A stretch of 64,000 nucleotides of DNA from Streptomyces griseocarneus (GTDB taxonomy: Bacteria; Actinomycetota; Actinomycetes; Streptomycetales; Streptomycetaceae): the NCBI RefSeq assembly GCF_014655595.1, contig NZ_BNBL01000004.1:372001-436000 (forward strand). The letters are read 5' to 3'. Position numbers and translations under genes: made by a program. Below, in pieces: positions 1-7,971 of the stretch. The notes below the pieces were generated by a model. It ran no database searches and was not told where the DNA came from. It saw only the letters and a program-made list of their open reading frames with translations. Each line of letters starts with the position of its first letter. Position 1 is the stretch's first letter.

Positions 1-1
1 G

Positions 2-382
2 TTCGGCGTCGAGGAGGTCGTCGCCCGGCTGCGCGGCCTGCTGCGCCGGTCGCGGACGACGGCCTCGCGCGGCGGGGCCGTCCTGACCGTCGGCGACCTC
101 GTCCTGGACGAGGACAGCCGGGAGGTCTTCCGGGGAGGCGCGGACATCCACCTGACCGCCACCGAGTTCGAGCTGCTGCGCTTCCTCATGCGCAATCCGC
201 GCCGGGTGCTCAGCAAGCCGCTCATCCTCGACCGGGTGTGGTCCTACGACTTCGGCGGCCGGGTCAACGTCGTCGAGCTCTACATCTCCTACCTCCGCCG
301 GAAGATCGACGCCGGCCGGCCGCCGATGATCCACACCCGGCGCGGGGCCGGATACCTCATCAAACCGGCCGGGGGAGAGTGA
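2..382 (+). CDS. OmpR/PhoB-family response regulator, C-terminal part
   Basis: This is the 3' end of a two-component response regulator; its start lies before the window. The first visible residues (FGVEEVVARLRGLLRR) are the end of the receiver domain and linker. They are followed by a complete winged-helix DNA-binding domain: 'LTATEFELLRFLMRNPRRVLSK', then 'DRVWSYDF...VNVVELYISYLRRKID' and the terminal 'IHTRRGAGYLI' hairpin, all hallmarks of the OmpR/PhoB effector fold. It would bind promoter DNA after phosphorylation by a sensor kinase. No kinase gene follows it here, since the next gene is an efflux pump. The family is clear; the regulon is unknown. Confidence 0.9.
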   Translation, partial: FGVEEVVARLRGLLRRSRTTASRGGAVLTVGDLVLDEDSREVFRGGADIHLTATEFELLRFLMRNPRRVLSKPLILDRVWSYDFGGRVNVVELYISYLRRKIDAGRPPMIHTRRGAGYLIKPAGGE

Positions 383-415
383 CGCCGAAATTCCCTTGTA
401 CGGCGTAGAAGGTCT

Positions 416-456
416 CTTGTACGGTGTACAGCGACACCAGACGTACACCGTACAAG
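416..456. promoter_or_regulatory. Perfect 14-bp inverted repeat, probable TetR operator
   Basis: The arms CTTGTACGGTGTAC (416-429) and GTACACCGTACAAG (443-456) are perfect reverse complements separated by 13 bp. A third, imperfect half-site CTTGTACGGCGTA lies at 395-407. The array sits immediately before the ribosome binding site of the DHA2 pump, whose ATG is at 467. It is most simply the operator of the TetR regulator encoded at 2559-3317. That assignment is inferred from position and symmetry. Confidence 0.6.
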
Positions 457-466
457 GGGGGCTCCC

Positions 467-1975
467 ATGGCTGCGACGACCACCGACTCACCACCCAGCG
501 CCACCGGCGGCGGGCAACACCGTCTTCCCACCCGGTGGCTGATCCTCGCGGTCATCTGCCTGGCCCAGCTCACCGTGCTGCTGGACAACACCGTCCTGAC
601 CGTCGCGATCCCCTCCCTCACCGAGGACCTCGGCGCCGCGACCTCCGACATCCAGTGGATGATCAACGCCTATTCGCTGGTCCAGGCCGGTCTGCTGCTC
701 ACCGCCGGCAGCGCCGCCGACCGCTACGGACGCAAGAAGCTGCTCGCCGTCGGCCTCGCCCTCTTCGGCATCGGCTCGCTGGGGGCGGCGCTCTCCGAGA
801 CCACCGGGCAGCTGATCGCCGCCCGGGCCGGCATGGGCGTCGGCGGCGCCCTGCTGATGACCACGACGCTGGCCGTCGTCGTCCAGGTCTTCGACGCCGA
901 CGAACGGCCCAAGGCCATCGGGCTGTGGGGCGCGGTCAGCTCGCTCGGCTTCGCGGCCGGACCCCTCATCGGCGGCGCGCTGCTCAACCACTACTGGTGG
1001 GGCTCGATCTTCCTCATCAACCTGCCGGTCGCCGTCCTCGGCCTGCTGGCCGTCCTCAAGTGGGTGCCCGAGTCGAAGAACCCCTCCGGCGACCGGCCCG
1101 ACCTGCTCGGCGCGCTGCTGTCGACGATCGGCATGACGGGCGTCGTCTTCGCGATCATCTCCGGCCCCGGCCACGGGTGGACCTCCGGCCGGGTACTGGG
1201 TTCCGCCTTCGTCGGCCTGGTCACCCTGGCCTTCTTCGCCCTGTGGGAGCGGCGCTTCCCGTACCCCATGCTGGACATGCACTTCTTCCGCAACAACCGG
1301 TTCGTCGGTGCGGTCTCCGGCGGCATCCTCGTCGCCTTCGGCATGGGCGGCTCGTTCTTCCTGCTCGGCCAGCACCTGCAGCTGGTGCTCCACTACGACC
1401 CGCTCGAGACCGGCCTGCGCATGACGCCGCTGGCGCTGGTCATCGTCGTCCTCAACTTCACGGGCGTGGGCGCCCGGCTGCTGCCGAAGATCGGTACGCC
1501 CGGTGCGATCGCGGGCGGCATGGGCCTGCTGGCGGCCGGCCTCGCGGCGATCGCGGTGCTGGGCGCCGACGGGTACGGCGGGATGCTGCTGGGGCTGATC
1601 CTCATGGGCATGGGCATCGCGCTGTCCATGCCGGCCATGGCCAACGCGATCATGTCCGCGATTCCGCCGGAGAAGGCGGGCGTGGGGGCCGGGGTCAACG
1701 GCACCCTCCAGGAATGCGGCAACGGGCTCGGCGTGGCGGTGCTGGGTGCCGTCCTCAACTCCCGCTTCGCCGCGCTGCTGCCGGCTGTTGCGGCGGGGGC
1801 GGGGTCCCTGCCGGAGGCTCTGGCGCGGGCGGGATCGGAGGAGGAGCGGGCGACGATCTCGGACGCGTTCGCTTCTGGGGTGCAGGCGAGTCAGTTGGTG
1901 GGGGCGGGGGCTGTGCTGGCTGGTGGTGTGGTGGCGGCCGTGCTGTTGTGGCGGGCGGAGCGGGTGGATCGCTGA
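467..1975 (+). CDS. DHA2-family (EmrB/QacA) MFS drug-efflux transporter
   Basis: This 502-residue inner-membrane protein has the length and layout of 14-TM DHA2 proton antiporters. TM1 carries 'LAQLTVLLDNTVLTVAIPSL', the DHA2 motif D1 (LDxTVxNVALP-like). Motif A 'GSAADRYGRKKLL' follows TM2, and the antiporter motif C 'GLGVAVLGAVLNSR' region lies near the C-terminus. The family exports hydrophobic or cationic drugs using the proton gradient. The start ATG at 467 follows a GGGGGG ribosome binding site just after a perfect inverted repeat (416-456), so expression is probably repressed by the TetR protein encoded downstream. The substrate is unknown. Confidence 0.88.
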   Translation: MAATTTDSPPSATGGGQHRLPTRWLILAVICLAQLTVLLDNTVLTVAIPSLTEDLGAATSDIQWMINAYSLVQAGLLLTAGSAADRYGRKKLLAVGLALFGIGSLGAALSETTGQLIAARAGMGVGGALLMTTTLAVVVQVFDADERPKAIGLWGAVSSLGFAAGPLIGGALLNHYWWGSIFLINLPVAVLGLLAVLKWVPESKNPSGDRPDLLGALLSTIGMTGVVFAIISGPGHGWTSGRVLGSAFVGLVTLAFFALWERRFPYPMLDMHFFRNNRFVGAVSGGILVAFGMGGSFFLLGQHLQLVLHYDPLETGLRMTPLALVIVVLNFTGVGARLLPKIGTPGAIAGGMGLLAAGLAAIAVLGADGYGGMLLGLILMGMGIALSMPAMANAIMSAIPPEKAGVGAGVNGTLQECGNGLGVAVLGAVLNSRFAALLPAVAAGAGSLPEALARAGSEEERATISDAFASGVQASQLVGAGAVLAGGVVAAVLLWRAERVDR

Positions 1976-2000
1976 CGGTTCGTTGTGGGGCGGGGTGCGT

Positions 2001-2180
2001 TGTGGTGCGGGGTGCGTTGTGGTGGGGGCGGGGCCGGGGTGGGATGGGCCGGGCCCTTACGGGGCTGGATTATTTACGGCCCGGAGCCCCGAGACGGGAT
2101 TCGTGCCCGGTACTTGGGCCGCAAATAACCCTGACGCCCCTTCCAGGGCCCGGCCCATCCCACCCCGGCCCCTCCCGCCG
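2001..2180 (+). repeat. ~180-bp GC-rich palindromic element, copy 1
   Basis: This non-coding element has perfect 26-bp terminal arms (2031-2056 and 2146-2171) around a centre containing 'GGATTATTTACGGCCC' and 'GGGCCGCAAATAACCC', which are themselves near-complementary. The flank from about 2001 (TGTGGTGCGGGGTGCGTTGT) is also part of the unit. The same sequence recurs in inverted orientation at about 3450-3629, so the two copies bracket the TetR gene. It could be a MITE-like element, a large intergenic hairpin acting as terminator, or a recombination product. No transposase is present. Confidence 0.75.
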
Positions 2181-2558
2181 GGACCTCGTCCGGGGGTGGG
2201 TGCCCCGCTCGCCGAACCTCGCCCGCGGGTGGGTGCCCCGTACGGGCTGGTTCTCGCCCGCGAGTGGGTGGGCGCTGTGCCCGGCCGGATCTCCGTCTGG
2301 GGGTGGTTACCCCGTACGGGGCGGCTCTCCGGCCCGCCGGCCGGTGGCTGTCTGTTCCGGGCGTGCCCCGAACCGCGTCCCGCCCCCGCGCTCCTGCACC
2401 CGCCCCCGCGCCCCGCGCCCCGCGCCCAGCGCCCCGGGCCCCGGGCCCCGGGCCCCGTCTAGCATCATCGCAATTGCTCGATTGCGTACAGCGCGCACCG
2501 GACGCATCCCGCTGTGCACACCGCTCCATCCACAGCCGTCGGAAAGTGAGAGATCCCC
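2181..2558. other. Low-complexity GC-rich intergenic stretch upstream of TetR gene
   Basis: About 380 bp without a credible gene. It holds imperfect repeats of 'GGTGGGTGCCCCG', C-rich tracts (around 2385-2455) ending in three tandem CCCCGGG units, and then a normal-composition promoter region (about 2462-2558) before the TetR start. Several open frames cross it, but their proline/arginine-only compositions mark them as artefacts of GC bias. Confidence 0.6.
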
Positions 2559-3317
2559 ATGGCAAGCAGCCTGCGGACCAGTGTGTGGCTGGCCGGTGAG
2601 GGAGAGGCCAAGGCCCCGAAGCGCAAGGGGGCGGAGGTTGGGGGGCTGGATCGGGATCGGATCGTGGCCACCACGGTCCGGATGCTCGATGCCGAGGGGC
2701 TGGCGAAGTTCTCGATGCGCCGGCTGGCGGCCGAGCTGGGTGTGACGGCCATGTCGGTCTACTGGTACGTCGACAACAAGGACGACCTCCTCGAGCTGGC
2801 GATGGACCAGGCGTCTGCCGACATGGGCGTCCCCGATGTGTCCGACGAGAGCGCCGACTGGCGCGATCAGGTCCGTGAGCTGGCCACCGAGTACCGCAAG
2901 ATGCTCGTCGCCCACCCCTGGGTCGCCCAGCTGGTGGGCCGGTACCTCAACATCGGCCCCCACTCCATGGCCTTCTCCGAAGCCGCGCTGACGGTGATCC
3001 GACGCATGGGGCTGGGGGACCGGGGAGTGACCGGTGCGCTCAACGCCGTCTTCCAGTTCGTCTACGGCTTCGCGACGATCGAAGTGCTCTACCGGGAGCG
3101 TTGCCGTGAGGCCGGAGTGAGCGAGGACGAGTACCTCCAGCAGGTCATGGGCGTGATCTCCGACCGGCCCGAGTTCTCCACCCAGTACAAGGAAGCGGTC
3201 GAGATGGTCGAAGCCCGCAGCGCCGAGTCCATCGCGACCCTCCGGGACCAGGACTTCACCTACGCCCTCGACATGATGATCGCCGGTATGGAAGCCATGC
3301 GGGCCGCCGCTGCGTGA
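2559..3317 (+). CDS. TetR/AcrR-family regulator of the adjacent efflux pump
   Basis: This 252-residue repressor has an N-terminal extension of about 35 residues, then a TetR helix-turn-helix ('GLAKFSMRRLAAELGVTAMSVYWYVDNKDDLLELAMD', about residues 48-82). The C-terminal region resembles the TetR_C ligand-binding domain of TetR-class tetracycline repressors. The typical 'VGRYLNIGPHSMAFSEAAL' segment is followed by helical ligand-pocket sequence. It lies 580 bp downstream of the DHA2 pump on the same strand, behind copy 1 of the palindromic element, so it probably has its own promoter. It is the natural candidate to bind the 14-bp inverted repeat upstream of the pump. Confidence 0.87.
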   Translation: MASSLRTSVWLAGEGEAKAPKRKGAEVGGLDRDRIVATTVRMLDAEGLAKFSMRRLAAELGVTAMSVYWYVDNKDDLLELAMDQASADMGVPDVSDESADWRDQVRELATEYRKMLVAHPWVAQLVGRYLNIGPHSMAFSEAALTVIRRMGLGDRGVTGALNAVFQFVYGFATIEVLYRERCREAGVSEDEYLQQVMGVISDRPEFSTQYKEAVEMVEARSAESIATLRDQDFTYALDMMIAGMEAMRAAAA

Positions 3318-3327
3318 GCCACACCCC

Positions 3328-3365
3328 GCCGCCCCATGCGCCTTCGGCGCGTGGGGCGGCGTTTT
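3328..3365 (+). terminator. Rho-independent terminator after TetR gene
   Basis: A 14-bp stem (3328-3341 with 3347-3360, one G-U pair) closes a CTTCG loop and is followed by GTTTT. It begins 10 nt after the TetR stop codon. Confidence 0.8.
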
Positions 3366-3449
3366 GTATGGAGACCACTCCAGCAGACGGCGTTCCGGCG
3401 GGAGTGGCACCCACCCCCTCCCCCACCCACCCACCCCCGGGCGGCGTTC

Positions 3450-3629
3450 CGGCGGGAGGGGCCGGGGTGGGATGGGCCGGGCCCTGGAAGGGGCGTCAGG
3501 GTTATTTGCGGCCCAAGTACCGGGCACGACCCCATCTCGGGGCTCCGGGCCGTAAATAATCCAGCCCCGTAAGGGCCCGGCCCATCCCGCCCCGGCCCCG
3601 CCCCCACCACAACGCACCCCGCACCACAC
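3450..3629 (-). repeat. ~180-bp GC-rich palindromic element, copy 2 (inverted)
   Basis: This is the reverse complement of the element at 2001-2180, with only scattered differences. The arms are at about 3459-3484 and 3573-3599, the 'GTTATTTGCGGCCC' and 'GGGCCGTAAATAATCC' core is retained, and the outer CCACCACAACGCACCCCGC flank is present. With copy 1 it encloses the TetR gene and its terminator as a 1.6-kb inverted-repeat-bounded segment. The remaining ~175 bp to the next gene (3630-3807) shows no gene. Confidence 0.75.
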
Positions 3630-3807
3630 AAACGGCAAAGCCCCGGTACCGGTCCGCACGAGGCCGTCCCCTGCCTCATCAAGCGTGCGTCCCACTACCG
3701 GGGCCAAGGCCCACGGACCGTTCATGCCGTTCAGATCCGGGGCCACCGGCGACGCGGGGCGCGCTTCCGCTCGTAGCGCGCCCCCCGCCGGCCGGGGTCT
3801 GGGTCGG

Positions 3808-5484
3808 TCAGCCGGCCTGCCGGGCCGACGCGGCGGCGCCCGACGGCGCCTCTTCCGCTTCCGCGGAGGCGGAGGCGGAGGCGGCGGAAGAAGACTTCGG
3901 CCCGCCGTCCGCGTTGGACTTCAGCGCGACCTCCTTGATGAAGAGGGTCACGATGAAGGCGATCAGCGCGCACGGCGCCGCGTAGAGGAAGACGTCGCCG
4001 ACGGCGTGCCCGTAGGCGCTCTCCACGACGGTCCGGATCGGCGCCGGCAGGGCGTCGAGGTCGGGGATGCCGCCCCCGCCGGTGCCGCCGTGGCCCATCG
4101 CGGCCGCGGCCTTCGGCCCGAGGGCCGTGATGCCGTCCTTGACGTAGTCGGGGACCCGGGTGGCCAGCACCGCGCCGAGCGCGGAGACGCCGACCGCGCC
4201 GCCGAGGGAGCGGAAGAAGGTGACGACGGAGCTCGCGGCGCCGAGGTCCTTGGGCTCGACCTGGTTCTGTGCGGCGAGCACGAGGTTCTGCATCATCATG
4301 CCGATGCCGAGGCCGGTGAGGGCCATGTAGACGGCGAGCTGCCAGTACGCGGTGTCGTAGCGCATGGTGCCGAGGAGGCCGAGGCCGGCCGTGAGCAGGA
4401 TGCCGCCGCTGAGGAGCCAGGCCTTCCAGCGGCCGGTCTTGGTGATGACCTGTCCCGAGACGGTGGACGAGATGAACAGGCCGGCGATCATCGGGATGGT
4501 CAGCACGCCGGACATGGTCGGCGACTCGCCGCGCGCCAGCTGGAAGTACTGGGAGAAGAAGACCGTGCCGGCGAACATCGCGACGCCGACGAAGAGGCTG
4601 GCGAGCGAGGAGAGGGCGATGGTCTTGTTGCGGAACAGCCGCAGCGGAATGATCGGTTCGGACGCCTTCGACTCCGTGAGGATGAAGAGCGCGGCGAGGA
4701 CCAGCGAGCCGCTGACCATGACGGCGGTCTGCCAGGAGATCCAGTCGTAGTCCTTGCCCTTGCCGGCCCGGGTGACCCAGATCAGCAGCAGGGTGACGGC
4801 GGCGGTGATGAAGAACGCGCCCAGCCAGTCGACCTTGACCTTGCGCTTGACGACCGGGAGCTTCAGCGTCTTCTGCAGCACGATGAGCGCGATGACCGCG
4901 AACGGCACGCCGACGTAGAAGCACCAGCGCCAGCCGAGCCAGTCGGTGTCGGTGATGACGCCGCCCAGCAGCGGGCCGCCGACGGTGGCGACGGCGAAGG
5001 TCGCGCCGAGGTAGCCGCTGTAACGGCCGCGCTCACGCGGGGAGATCATGGCGGCCATGATGATCTGGGCGAGGGCGGACAGGCCGCCGACGCCGATGCC
5101 CTGCACGACGCGGCAGGCGATCAGCATGCCGGTGTTCTGCGACAGGCCGGCGACGACCGAGCCGGCCACGTAGACCACGAGGGCCAGCTGGACGAGCAGC
5201 TTCTTGCTGAAGAGGTCGGAGAGCTTGCCCCACAGCGGGGTGGAGGCGGTCATCGCGAGCAGCGAGGCCGTGACGACCCAGGTGTAGGAGGACTGGCTGC
5301 CGTGGAGGTCGTGGATGATCTCCGGCAGGGCGTTGGAGACGATCGTCGAGGACAGGATCGCCACGAACATGCCCAGCAGCAGTCCGGAGAGCGCCTCCAT
5401 GATCTGACGGTGCGTCATGGGCGCGGCTATGGGCGCCTCCGCTTCGGCGGCGTCCCGCACACCCGCTGGTGTGGACTTGGCCAT
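3808..5484 (-). CDS. DHA2-family MFS multidrug transporter
   Basis: A 558-residue, 14-TM DHA2 exporter. TM1 reads 'LLLGMFVAILSSTIVSNALPEI' (motif D1), motif A is 'PLWGKLSDLFSKKLLVQ', and the TM5 motif C region is 'GATFAVATVGGPLLGGVITD'. The C-terminus is an Ala/Glu/Ser-rich tail with no membrane segment. The gene is 25 bp downstream of a MarR regulator on the same strand, the standard arrangement for a MarR-controlled efflux operon. The substrate is unknown. It shares only family-level similarity with the pump at 467-1975. Confidence 0.88.
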   Translation of the reverse strand: MAKSTPAGVRDAAEAEAPIAAPMTHRQIMEALSGLLLGMFVAILSSTIVSNALPEIIHDLHGSQSSYTWVVTASLLAMTASTPLWGKLSDLFSKKLLVQLALVVYVAGSVVAGLSQNTGMLIACRVVQGIGVGGLSALAQIIMAAMISPRERGRYSGYLGATFAVATVGGPLLGGVITDTDWLGWRWCFYVGVPFAVIALIVLQKTLKLPVVKRKVKVDWLGAFFITAAVTLLLIWVTRAGKGKDYDWISWQTAVMVSGSLVLAALFILTESKASEPIIPLRLFRNKTIALSSLASLFVGVAMFAGTVFFSQYFQLARGESPTMSGVLTIPMIAGLFISSTVSGQVITKTGRWKAWLLSGGILLTAGLGLLGTMRYDTAYWQLAVYMALTGLGIGMMMQNLVLAAQNQVEPKDLGAASSVVTFFRSLGGAVGVSALGAVLATRVPDYVKDGITALGPKAAAAMGHGGTGGGGIPDLDALPAPIRTVVESAYGHAVGDVFLYAAPCALIAFIVTLFIKEVALKSNADGGPKSSSAASASASAEAEEAPSGAAASARQAG

Positions 5485-5509
5485 GGACTTCCTTTTCTCG
5501 CTCGGGTTT

Positions 5510-5959
5510 TCAGGCTGATGTACGGGGGATCCGGCATTCGCCGAAGCTTTCGCGGAGTCGCTTCATCAGGTCGATGAGCTGCCCGACGTCGTCGTCGGAC
5601 CAGTCGCGCAGGCAGGTGGCGAGCGCGTCGGTGTAGCGCCCGCTCACCTCCTGCAGCTTGTCGGTGCCGCTGGGGGTCAGGCTCAGCTGCCGGGACCGCT
5701 TGTCCAGCGGGTCGGGCTGCCGGTCGATCCAGCCGCGGTCGGTGGCGTGGGCGACGTGCCGGCTGGTGACCGAGGCGTCGATGCCCATCAGCTCGCCGAG
5801 CCGGCTCATTCGCATGCCGCCGTGCTGCTTGAGCAGGGCGAGGAGCATGGCCGTCGCGGGCGGGCAGTCGTGCGGCAGGGCGCGGCCCAGGCCGCGCTTG
5901 ACCGCGCCGATGGCGCTGAGTTGCTTGGCGAGCTCTTCGTACTGTTCCTGTGCCGCCAC
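5510..5959 (-). CDS. MarR-family transcriptional regulator
   Basis: With a GTG start at 5959 this is a 149-residue winged-helix regulator of normal MarR length. The sequence GAGGAG lies about 10 nt upstream. The frame stays open to 6067, but that extension would place two probable operator boxes inside the coding region, so the shorter form is preferred. The DNA-binding region 'MRMSRLGELMGIDASVTSRHVAHATDRGWIDRQPDPLDKRSRQLSLTPSG' has the MarR recognition helix and the beta-wing 'DPxDKRxxxLxLTxxG'. It probably autoregulates and represses the DHA2 pump 25 bp downstream. Confidence 0.87.
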   Translation of the reverse strand: MAAQEQYEELAKQLSAIGAVKRGLGRALPHDCPPATAMLLALLKQHGGMRMSRLGELMGIDASVTSRHVAHATDRGWIDRQPDPLDKRSRQLSLTPSGTDKLQEVSGRYTDALATCLRDWSDDDVGQLIDLMKRLRESFGECRIPRTSA

Positions 5960-5987
5960 CGGCCTTGGCTCCTCGACTCCGGAGTTA

Positions 5988-6033
5988 GGTTGCTTAGGGC
6001 AACCATAGAGACAATTGGTTGCTGAAGGCAAAC
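5988..6033. promoter_or_regulatory. Two GGTTGC-N5-GCAAxC boxes, candidate MarR operator
   Basis: Box 1 is GGTTGC (5988-5993) with GCAACC (5999-6004), a perfect 6-bp inverted repeat. Box 2 is GGTTGC (6017-6022) with GCAAAC (6028-6033), one mismatch. Their starts are 29 bp apart, just upstream of the preferred MarR start. TTGC...GCAA palindromes are typical of MarR binding sites. Confidence 0.55.
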
Positions 6034-6097
6034 GAAAATTGCGCAAAACGGGTAAAGGAAGGCTCAAGGGTTGCTTGCGAGGCCGTAAAACGGCAGG

Positions 6098-6871
6098 TCA
6101 GACCCAGTCCACGGCGACGTCACGGGTCTCCACGCGCATGCCCGGCGGCACCCGCCAGGCGTCGGCGCAGACCGTCCAGGTCTGCTGCACGGACTCCCCG
6201 GGGCGGATCGGCGCCGGGAGGGCGTGGGTGGAGGAGACCGTCCACCAGTCGATGCCGAGGAGGTCGGTGATGTGGGTGCCCAGGGTGACGGTGCCGCCGG
6301 TCACGGGGCTGCCGCCGGTGTTGGTGAAGATGAGCGTGACCCGCTCGCACCAGCGGTCCTCGGCGGGCTCGCGGCGCGGTTCGCTCACGCCGAGCGCGGC
6401 GGGCGCGGGCGCGGGTGTGGGCCGCGAGGGCGGCGAAGGCGGCGAGGGGCGCGAGGGCGGGGGCGGCGGCGTGGCCGGGCCTGTGGCCGGCGGTCGCGCG
6501 GGGAGTGACGAGGGGCGCGGCGGGCGAGTGGGTGGGATGCCGCCGCTGCCGCTCGGGGTGGCCGCGGCCTCGCTTGTGGCGGGGGCCGGGCGGGGGCTGT
6601 GCGTGGCGCTCGTACCGTTCGTGCTCGTCGCCGGAGCGGAGGGAGAGGTGGTGCCCGGGCTCCGCGTGGGCGGGGGCGTCGGCCTCGTGCCCTCCAGGGG
6701 GACGAGATCCACGCCGCCTCTCGGCGGCACCGGGCCGGGCCCGGACGCGCCGCGTCCGGCGGCCCCCGTGGCGACGTAGCCGTCGCGTTCGCCGCCGCCG
6801 CAGCCCGTGAGCGACGCGCCCAGAGCGAGCGCGCAGAACGCCGTGGCACAGGCGAGCGTCTTCCGTCGCAT
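6098..6871 (-). CDS. Secreted lipoprotein of unknown function
   Basis: This 257-residue protein starts with a lipoprotein signal peptide: an 'MRRK' n-region, a hydrophobic core and the lipobox L-T-G-C with the lipidated Cys at residue 24. A long Pro/Ala/Ser/Thr-rich, low-complexity linker (about residues 35-150) tethers a C-terminal domain of about 100 residues ('CERVTLIFTNTGGSPVTGGTVTLGTHITDLLGIDWW...'). That domain has a beta-sandwich-like pattern and two cysteines (in 'WCERV' and 'WTVCADAW') that could form a disulfide. It is exposed on the outer face of the membrane. No enzymatic motif is visible. The gene is monocistronic. Confidence 0.75.
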   Translation of the reverse strand: MRRKTLACATAFCALALGASLTGCGGGERDGYVATGAAGRGASGPGPVPPRGGVDLVPLEGTRPTPPPTRSPGTTSPSAPATSTNGTSATHSPRPAPATSEAAATPSGSGGIPPTRPPRPSSLPARPPATGPATPPPPPSRPSPPSPPSRPTPAPAPAALGVSEPRREPAEDRWCERVTLIFTNTGGSPVTGGTVTLGTHITDLLGIDWWTVSSTHALPAPIRPGESVQQTWTVCADAWRVPPGMRVETRDVAVDWV

Positions 6872-6936
6872 CGGCCCAGTGTCTCTGACGGTACGTCAGC
6901 TGTACATGGTTCCGGGCCGATGTGCCCTCCGTCCGC

Positions 6937-7770
6937 TCAGTCGGCGATGAGCCCCTCGCGCAGCTGCGCCAGCGTGCGCGTGAGCAGCCGGGAGACGTGC
7001 ATCTGCGAGATCCCGACCTCCTCGCCGATCTGGGACTGCGTCATGTTGGCGAAGAAGCGCAGCATGATGATCTGCCGCTCGCGCGGCGGCAGCTTGGCCA
7101 GCAGGGGCTTGAGCGACTCGCGGTACTCCACGCCCTCCAGGGCCGTGTCCTCGTAGCCGAGGCGGTCGGCCAGCGAGCCCTCGCCGCCGTCGTCCTCGGG
7201 GGAGGGGGAGTCCAGGGAGCTGGCGGTGTAGGCGTTGCCGACGGCGAGGCCGTCGACCACGTCCTCCTCGGACACGCCCAGGCACAGGGCCAGTTCCGGG
7301 ACGGTCGGGGAGCGGTCGAGCTTCTGTGCGAGCTCGTCGCTGGCCTTGGTGAGGGCGAGGCGCAGCTCCTGCAGCCGGCGCGGCACGCGCACGGACCAGC
7401 TCGTGTCGCGGAAGAAGCGTTTGATCTCGCCGACGACGGTGGGCATCGCGAACGTCGGGAATTCGACGCCGCGTTCGCAGTCGAACCGGTCGATCGCCTT
7501 GATCAGGCCGATGGTGCCGACCTGGACGATGTCCTCCATGGGTTCGTTGCGGCTGCGGAAGCGGGCCGCGGCGTACCGCACGAGGGGGAGGTTGAGTTCG
7601 ATGAGGGTGTCGCGGACGTACGTACGTTCGGCGCTGTCCCGCTCGAGCGTGGCCAGCCGCAGGAAGAGGGAGCGGGAGAGGGTGCGGGTGTCGATGGCTT
7701 CGCAGTCGTCGAGCACGGCGTGCGGTGCGTCGTTGGCGAGCACCTTCGCGCTGCCCAGGTCTACGGACAT
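6937..7770 (-). CDS. SigB/SigF-type RNA polymerase sigma factor
   Basis: A 277-residue sigma-70 family factor of the SigB/F/G group. Region 2 carries '[34 protein letters not shown]' and region 3 'VPRRLQELRLALTKASDELAQKL'. Region 4.2 is the helix-turn-helix '[31 protein letters not shown]'. The ATG at 7770 is preferred because AAGGGGGTGG lies just upstream. The family directs stress or sporulation promoters and is controlled by anti-sigma factors and STAS antagonists; one STAS gene lies at 10081-10443. A SigB-type promoter sits at 7851-7876. From memory, this gene and the next correspond to the adjacent sigF/sigN pair of S. coelicolor; which is which cannot be fixed here. Confidence 0.9.
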   Translation of the reverse strand: MSVDLGSAKVLANDAPHAVLDDCEAIDTRTLSRSLFLRLATLERDSAERTYVRDTLIELNLPLVRYAAARFRSRNEPMEDIVQVGTIGLIKAIDRFDCERGVEFPTFAMPTVVGEIKRFFRDTSWSVRVPRRLQELRLALTKASDELAQKLDRSPTVPELALCLGVSEEDVVDGLAVGNAYTASSLDSPSPEDDGGEGSLADRLGYEDTALEGVEYRESLKPLLAKLPPRERQIIMLRFFANMTQSQIGEEVGISQMHVSRLLTRTLAQLREGLIAD

Positions 7771-7850
7771 GCCACCCCCTTGAGGTCGCGGACGGGTCAC
7801 AGCGGCCACCCCGGTCGAGAGTACGGCCGGGGGTTTCAGCCTCCACCTGA

Positions 7851-7876
7851 ATACCGGAGGCTGCGCTGTGGCAAAC
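7851..7876 (-). promoter_or_regulatory. Candidate SigB-class promoter for the 6937-7770 sigma gene
   Basis: On the minus strand GTTT (7876-7873) is followed after 16 nt by CGGTAT (7856-7851). This matches the GTTT-N14/16-GGGTAT pattern of Streptomyces SigB-family promoters at all but one base. It lies about 80 nt upstream of the ATG at 7770, suggesting a cascade or autoregulation among SigB-type factors. Confidence 0.5.
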
Positions 7877-7971
7877 GCAGTTCCTGCAGAATGTCACATG
7901 TCGGCAACACGCTGTAGCGTCAAGTCGACTTATCTTCCCCACGACACCGGGGGGAGGGTCACCCGGGAGGG

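Noticed and set aside
424..2745. A 773-codon plus-strand open frame overlapping the first pump
   Set aside because: Its translation is Arg/Pro/Gly-rich out-of-frame sequence of the DHA2 gene and crosses the palindromic element; it is a GC-bias artefact.
3685..5577. A 630-codon plus-strand open frame opposite the second pump
   Set aside because: Antisense shadow of the DHA2 gene at 3808-5484, with Asp/Glu/Gly-biased composition and no family motifs.
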